This document shows, in pieces, positions 14,007 through 17,804 of a DNA stretch of 17,804 nucleotides. How positions within the stretch are numbered: position 1 is the first letter of the stretch; each line of letters opens with the position of its first letter. Both the position numbers and the translations under genes were made by a program. The notes beneath the pieces were generated by a model. It had not been told where the DNA came from, did not search any database, and worked only from the letters and a program-made list of their open reading frames with translations. This DNA comes from JBEKDJ01 sp050014415 (GTDB taxonomy: Bacteria > Desulfobacterota > BSN033 > UBA1163): NCBI GenBank assembly GCA_050014415.1, contig JBEKDJ010000069.1:1-17804 (forward strand), in the 5' to 3' direction.

Positions 14007-16583
14007 ATGATGAATGATGAGCATGGGGGAAATATCAGGAAGTTGGCCAAGGCTTCATCTCGATCCGAAAAAGAGATTCTGGACTTTTCAGCTAACATCA
14101 ACCCATTAGGCCCTCCGGAATGGCTCCGCCCGCTGATCAGTTCTCAGGTAAGCTCTCTCGCCCACTATCCTGATCCGGACTGTTCCCTGCTTGCTACGTC
14201 TATTGCTACTCGCTATAGCGTCAGGGAGGAAGAAGTTCTGGTGGGAAATGGGTCGACCGAGATCATCTATTCACTGCCCCGGGCCTTGGCCGTAACTCAT
14301 GCCATTATTCCTGTTCCGTCTTATGCCGATTATGCCTGCGCTGTGGAACTAGCGGGGAAAACTGTGGAGAAGATCTTCCTCAAAGAGGATGAAGCCTTCA
14401 AACTCGACCTGTCTACTCTCGATTCGAAGCTCTTCGGCAATGAACTGGTTTTTATTGGACAGCCCAATAACCCTACTGGTTTGTTCGTTGACAGTATGGC
14501 CTTGCGGGCCTTGGTCTTGAGACATCCTTCCACCATTTTCGCGGTTGATGAAGCCTTCCTCGACTTCGTCGAAGGGACGGATAGCTTGACCCGTAACCGG
14601 CCTTCCAATGTCATCGTCCTTTATTCATTTACCAAATTCTATGCAATTCCGGGTCTGAGGTTAGGCTGTGCAATTGCTGAGCCGGATATCATCCAGGAGA
14701 TGAGAAAGATCATCTTACCTTGGTCGGTTAATACCATTGCCCAGGCGGTAGGTCAAAAAGTTTTGCAGGATCATGCCTATGCGATGCGGACCAAGGCATT
14801 CGTTCGGGAGCAACGAGAGTTCCTACTAAAGGAACTGCAGTCCCTTCCTGGGTTGGTTGTCTATCCCGGGAAAGCAAACTTCTTGCTGGTTCGCATCGAT
14901 CGCAAGAATATTGATGCACCAATCCTCGCACGGCAGATGCTCTCGTCCGGGATTGCCATAAGGGTTTGTGACAATTTTGATGGTCTGGATGCGAGGTTCT
15001 TTCGCGTTGCCGTCAGGACTGAGGGGGAGAACCTGAAGCTCCTGGCTGCTTTAAGAAAGGCACTGGGCATCTCCACAAGACCCTCAACGACTCGCCAAAA
15101 GACGCCAGCCGTTATGTTTCAGGGAACAGGCTCCAATGCCGGGAAGAGCGTCCTTGCTGCGGCTATGTGCCGAATCCTTCTGCAGGATGGATACCGGGTT
15201 GCGCCCTTCAAAGCCCAGAATATGTCACTCAATTCCTTCGTGACCCGGGAAGGCGGCGAAATGGGGCGAGCCCAGGTTGTTCAGGCCCAGGCATGCCGTA
15301 TCGATCCTGATGTGCGAATGAATCCCATCCTTCTCAAACCGAATTCCGACACAGGATCCCAGGTCATTCTCGACGGAAAGCCTGTCGGTAATATGGATGT
15401 CTCACAGTATATACAGTATAAGCCTATGGCCTTTGAGACGGCTCAGAGAGACTTCGATTCCCTGGCGAAGGAATTCGACGTGATTGTCCTCGAAGGGGCT
15501 GGTAGTCCTGCCGAAGTCAATCTAAAGCACCATGACATTGTGAATATGAAAATGGCCATGCACGCAAAGGCCCCTGTTCTTCTGGTCGGTGATATTGACC
15601 GAGGCGGTGTCTTTGCTTCTTTCGTCGGAACCATGGAGCTTCTGGCGGAGTGGGAACGGAGGTTGATTGCGGGCCTTGTGATCAATCGATTCCGTGGCAA
15701 TGAAGATCTCCTTGGCCCGGCAATCGAATCTACTTCCTATCATACAGGAGTCCCTTTTCTTGGAATCGTGCCGTATCTCCACGATCTTGGGCTGCCGGAG
15801 GAGGACTCTGTGGGGTTCAAGAGTGGTGCCTTTGATCTTCCTCCTCCCCGAGGAAGCAGCATAGAGATTGCTGTCATCGATCTTCCGCACCTATCCAATT
15901 TCACAGATTTTGATTCCCTCAGAATCGAACCCGATGTCTTTGTGCATATCGTCCGATCCCCCAAAGACCTTGATCACCCCGATGCCATTATTCTTCCTGG
16001 AAGCAAGAATGTCATAGGAGATCTCGACTACCTCTGCCAAAGTGGGCTGGATAGAAAGATCATCGCCCTTACCGAGAATGGTGGGGCTGAAATAGTGGGC
16101 ATTTGCGGCGGCTTTCAGATACTGGGTGAACAAATCGACGACCCTTATGGAATTGAATCTCCGAAGCAGATGATTCATGGACTTGGCCTTCTGCCTATTC
16201 ATACGGTCATGGCCCGAACAAAGACGCTTGTCCGGACAGATGGCATTCACCTACCTTCCGGATTGAATGTGAGAGGATACGAAATCCACCACGGTCAAAC
16301 AGAAGGGAAACCTCTCATTCCACTTCTTCTTCGCAAGGATGGGGAGGTCATCGGAGCAGGAATAAAAGACAAACGGATCTGGGGCACTTACCTCCACGGG
16401 ATCTTTGATGCAGACGAATTCCGGAGATGGTTTATCGACCGCTTAAGGACTCGACGGAATCTCCCGGCCATCGGGAAGGTCTCCGCCGTCTATGACCTGG
16501 AACCTGCCTTTGAACGACTGGCTGAAACGGTCCGGAGAAGTCTGAAAATTGGTGAGTTCTATCGACTCATAGGTCTGAAGTGA
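14007..16583 (+). CDS. cobD-cbiP: CobD-CobQ (CbiP) fusion: threonine-P decarboxylase + cobyric acid synthase
   Basis: An 858-aa fusion. Residues 1-358 are CobD, the PLP-dependent L-threonine-O-3-phosphate decarboxylase that makes (R)-1-amino-2-propanol O-2-phosphate for the nucleotide-loop linker; HGGNIRKLAK and DFSANINPLG open it, and K210 in SFTKFYAIPGLRLG is the PLP lysine. Residues about 370-858 are CobQ/CbiP, which amidates adenosylcobyrinic acid a,c-diamide at four carboxylates; the P-loop is GTGSNAGKS (373-381), LKPNSDTGSQVI and DRGGVFAS follow, and the glutaminase half has Cys700 in IVGICGGFQILG and His761 in GYEIHHG. The two steps are separate genes in Salmonella. Starts at ATG 14007 or 14010 are equally possible; the open frame to 13998 begins in the terminator T run. 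The stop overlaps cobO. Cytoplasmic, under B12 feedback control. Confidence 0.93.
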   Translation: MMNDEHGGNIRKLAKASSRSEKEILDFSANINPLGPPEWLRPLISSQVSSLAHYPDPDCSLLATSIATRYSVREEEVLVGNGSTEIIYSLPRALAVTHAIIPVPSYADYACAVELAGKTVEKIFLKEDEAFKLDLSTLDSKLFGNELVFIGQPNNPTGLFVDSMALRALVLRHPSTIFAVDEAFLDFVEGTDSLTRNRPSNVIVLYSFTKFYAIPGLRLGCAIAEPDIIQEMRKIILPWSVNTIAQAVGQKVLQDHAYAMRTKAFVREQREFLLKELQSLPGLVVYPGKANFLLVRIDRKNIDAPILARQMLSSGIAIRVCDNFDGLDARFFRVAVRTEGENLKLLAALRKALGISTRPSTTRQKTPAVMFQGTGSNAGKSVLAAAMCRILLQDGYRVAPFKAQNMSLNSFVTREGGEMGRAQVVQAQACRIDPDVRMNPILLKPNSDTGSQVILDGKPVGNMDVSQYIQYKPMAFETAQRDFDSLAKEFDVIVLEGAGSPAEVNLKHHDIVNMKMAMHAKAPVLLVGDIDRGGVFASFVGTMELLAEWERRLIAGLVINRFRGNEDLLGPAIESTSYHTGVPFLGIVPYLHDLGLPEEDSVGFKSGAFDLPPPRGSSIEIAVIDLPHLSNFTDFDSLRIEPDVFVHIVRSPKDLDHPDAIILPGSKNVIGDLDYLCQSGLDRKIIALTENGGAEIVGICGGFQILGEQIDDPYGIESPKQMIHGLGLLPIHTVMARTKTLVRTDGIHLPSGLNVRGYEIHHGQTEGKPLIPLLLRKDGEVIGAGIKDKRIWGTYLHGIFDADEFRRWFIDRLRTRRNLPAIGKVSAVYDLEPAFERLAETVRRSLKIGEFYRLIGLK

Positions 16584-17122
16584 ACGAAAAGATCACGAAG
16601 GTCAAGAAGCGTATCCTTATTTTCACGGGCGATGGCAAGGGAAAGACAACTGCCGCTCTCGGCATGGCTCTCCGTGCAAGCGGCCACGGTCTGAGAACCC
16701 TGATCCTGCAATTCATCAAAGTGGACCCACACATCGGTGAGATGGCTGCTATTAGACATCTCCCCGGCGTCGAGATGATCCAGATGGGCCGGGGATTTGT
16801 GCCCTCCCCTGCAGACCCCGCCTTTCCCGAACATGGTCGAGCAGCGCTTCGTGCTGTGAAGAAAGCTGAGGAAGCCCTTCGATCAAAAAAGTATGACCTG
16901 ATCATCCTCGACGAAATCTGTACGGCAATGACAATGGGGCTCATTACAGAAGATCAGGTCGCGGAAATCATCGACCAGTGCAGTGGAAATTCCTGCCTGG
17001 TATTGACAGGAAGGGGAGCTACAGACCGTCTCATTTCAAAGGCGGACACAGTGACTGAGATGCGCTGCCTCAAGCATGGGTTGCAGGAAGGCCGGAAGGC
17101 AAAAAAAGGAGTTGAATATTGA
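16580..17122 (+). CDS. cobO: Cob(I)yrinic acid a,c-diamide adenosyltransferase (CobO/BtuR type)
   Basis: A 180-aa ATP-dependent corrinoid adenosyltransferase that moves 5'-deoxyadenosyl to the Co(I) corrin. The P-loop GDGKGKTT (17-24) near the N-terminus, LQFIKVD, the YDLIILDEICTAM segment and LVLTGRGA are typical of the CobA/CobO/BtuR family. The length is normal (about 180-200). The start is GTG at 16580, overlapping the TGA of the fusion gene by four bases (GTGA), so translation is probably coupled. The last codons overlap the start of cbiA. Within this operon it adenosylates intermediates made by the neighbouring amidating enzymes; it may also serve salvage of imported corrinoids. Confidence 0.95.
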   Translation: MNEKITKVKKRILIFTGDGKGKTTAALGMALRASGHGLRTLILQFIKVDPHIGEMAAIRHLPGVEMIQMGRGFVPSPADPAFPEHGRAALRAVKKAEEALRSKKYDLIILDEICTAMTMGLITEDQVAEIIDQCSGNSCLVLTGRGATDRLISKADTVTEMRCLKHGLQEGRKAKKGVEY

Positions 17123-17804
17123 GTCGATCCATACCGAGGATTGTCATCGCAGGAACGCAGAGTGGAGCCGGAAAGACCTCCTTGGCCCTGGCCCTGACTA
17201 AATCTCTTGAACGCCGCGGACTGCGGGTCCAGACCTTCAAGGTGGGGCCAGATTTTCTCGATCCCACCTATCTCACCTTAGCCTCAGGAAGGCCCTGTTA
17301 CAACTTGGATAGCTGGATGACTGGGAAGGAATATATCCTCGAGCTTTTCTTGCGGAAGACGGTCGATGCGGATATTGCCGTCATTGAAGGAGTGATGGGG
17401 CTCTTCGACGGATCTGACCCGGCAAATTCTGAGGGAAGCACAGCGGAGATAGCCTGCTGCCTGAACGCACCGGTATTGCTGGTGGTGAATGTCCACGGCA
17501 TGGCACGAAGTCTTGCAGCCATTGTGAAAGGCTGTGTTGAATTCGAGCAGGATCTGAGAATTGCTGGTGTCATAGCCAACCATAGCGGTTCGGATCTTCA
17601 TAAAGACTGGCTCACCCAATCCTTGGAAAGTGCATCCCTTCCACCCTTACTGGGTGCCATTCCAAGAGGAGCCTTACCCACCCTTCCAAGTCGTCATCTG
17701 GGACTTATCACTGCAGATCCTCAGAATCTTTCGCCGACGATTCTCGAAGAGCTTACAGAAGCCTTCGAAAAACATCTATCACTGGATGTCCTCTTGCAGA
17801 TAGC
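17118..17804 (+). CDS. cbiA: Cobyrinic acid a,c-diamide synthase, N-terminal part (runs off the window)
   Basis: 229 codons are visible and the frame is still open at the window edge. The start is TTG at 17118, overlapping the cobO stop, with AAGGAG (17105-17110) at a good distance; no ATG lies nearby. The P-loop reads IAGTQSGAGKTS (10-21), followed by KVGPDFLDPTYL and NLDSWM, typical of CbiA/CobB. IEGVMGLFDG and LPSRHLGLITA are further family motifs. The enzyme uses ATP and glutamine to amidate carboxylates a and c of cobyrinic acid (or hydrogenobyrinic acid in aerobes); the glutaminase half would lie beyond the window. CbiA acts before CobO and CobQ in the pathway, and all sit in the same riboswitch-controlled transcript. 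Confidence 0.93.

Overview
The window looks like a chromosomal segment of an anaerobic, mid-GC bacterium. Desulfobacterota (the former Deltaproteobacteria) is my best guess, not a proven assignment. The pointers are an anaerobic-style cobalamin operon under a B12 riboswitch, a DUF523/DUF1722 iron-sulfur-type protein, a SPASM radical-SAM enzyme, and a LexA-box candidate that resembles the Geobacter type. No rRNA, tRNA, CRISPR array, phage gene or transposase was seen.

Layout. (1) 78-1028 (-): DUF523-DUF1722 protein. (2) 1029-1720: gene-free, with repeats rich in CGCAGAGG and inverted repeats. (3) 1672-3145 (+): a compact transcription unit made of a promoter, a TTG-started 54-aa Cys protein, a PqqD-like/radical-SAM/SPASM enzyme, a 20-aa Cys-rich peptide behind a strong Shine-Dalgarno, and an intrinsic terminator. 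It has the form of a small RiPP (ribosomally made, modified peptide) cassette and is the most novel item here. (4) 3228-4190 (+): a second terminator-like hairpin, then an ATP-grasp-like protein with permuted motif order. (5) 4249-7832 (-): a phytoene-desaturase-like flavoprotein, a LysE-type exporter, a GNAT acetyltransferase broken by an in-frame TAA, and a YaiI/YqxD protein. (6) 7987-11742 (+): a promoter, two hairpin repeats in the leader, and a very large GH13 alpha-amylase-family protein. (7) 11755-13641 (-): lexA and dinB, an SOS pair behind a promoter overlapped by a palindromic LexA-box candidate. (8) 13666-17804 (+): a cobalamin riboswitch with terminator, then a cobD-cobQ(cbiP) fusion, cobO and a partial cbiA, all overlapping and so translationally coupled. 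The first 77 bases hold nothing I recognise.

How the genes work together. The cobalamin genes cover amidation of the corrin ring (CbiA, CobQ), adenosylation (CobO) and supply of the aminopropanol-phosphate arm (CobD), under B12 feedback. LexA and DinB form a self-regulated SOS mutagenesis unit. In the radical-SAM unit the enzyme probably acts on the short peptide encoded right after it; the role of the 54-aa protein and any link to the ATP-grasp protein are inference. All coordinates and motifs were read by eye; no searches were run.
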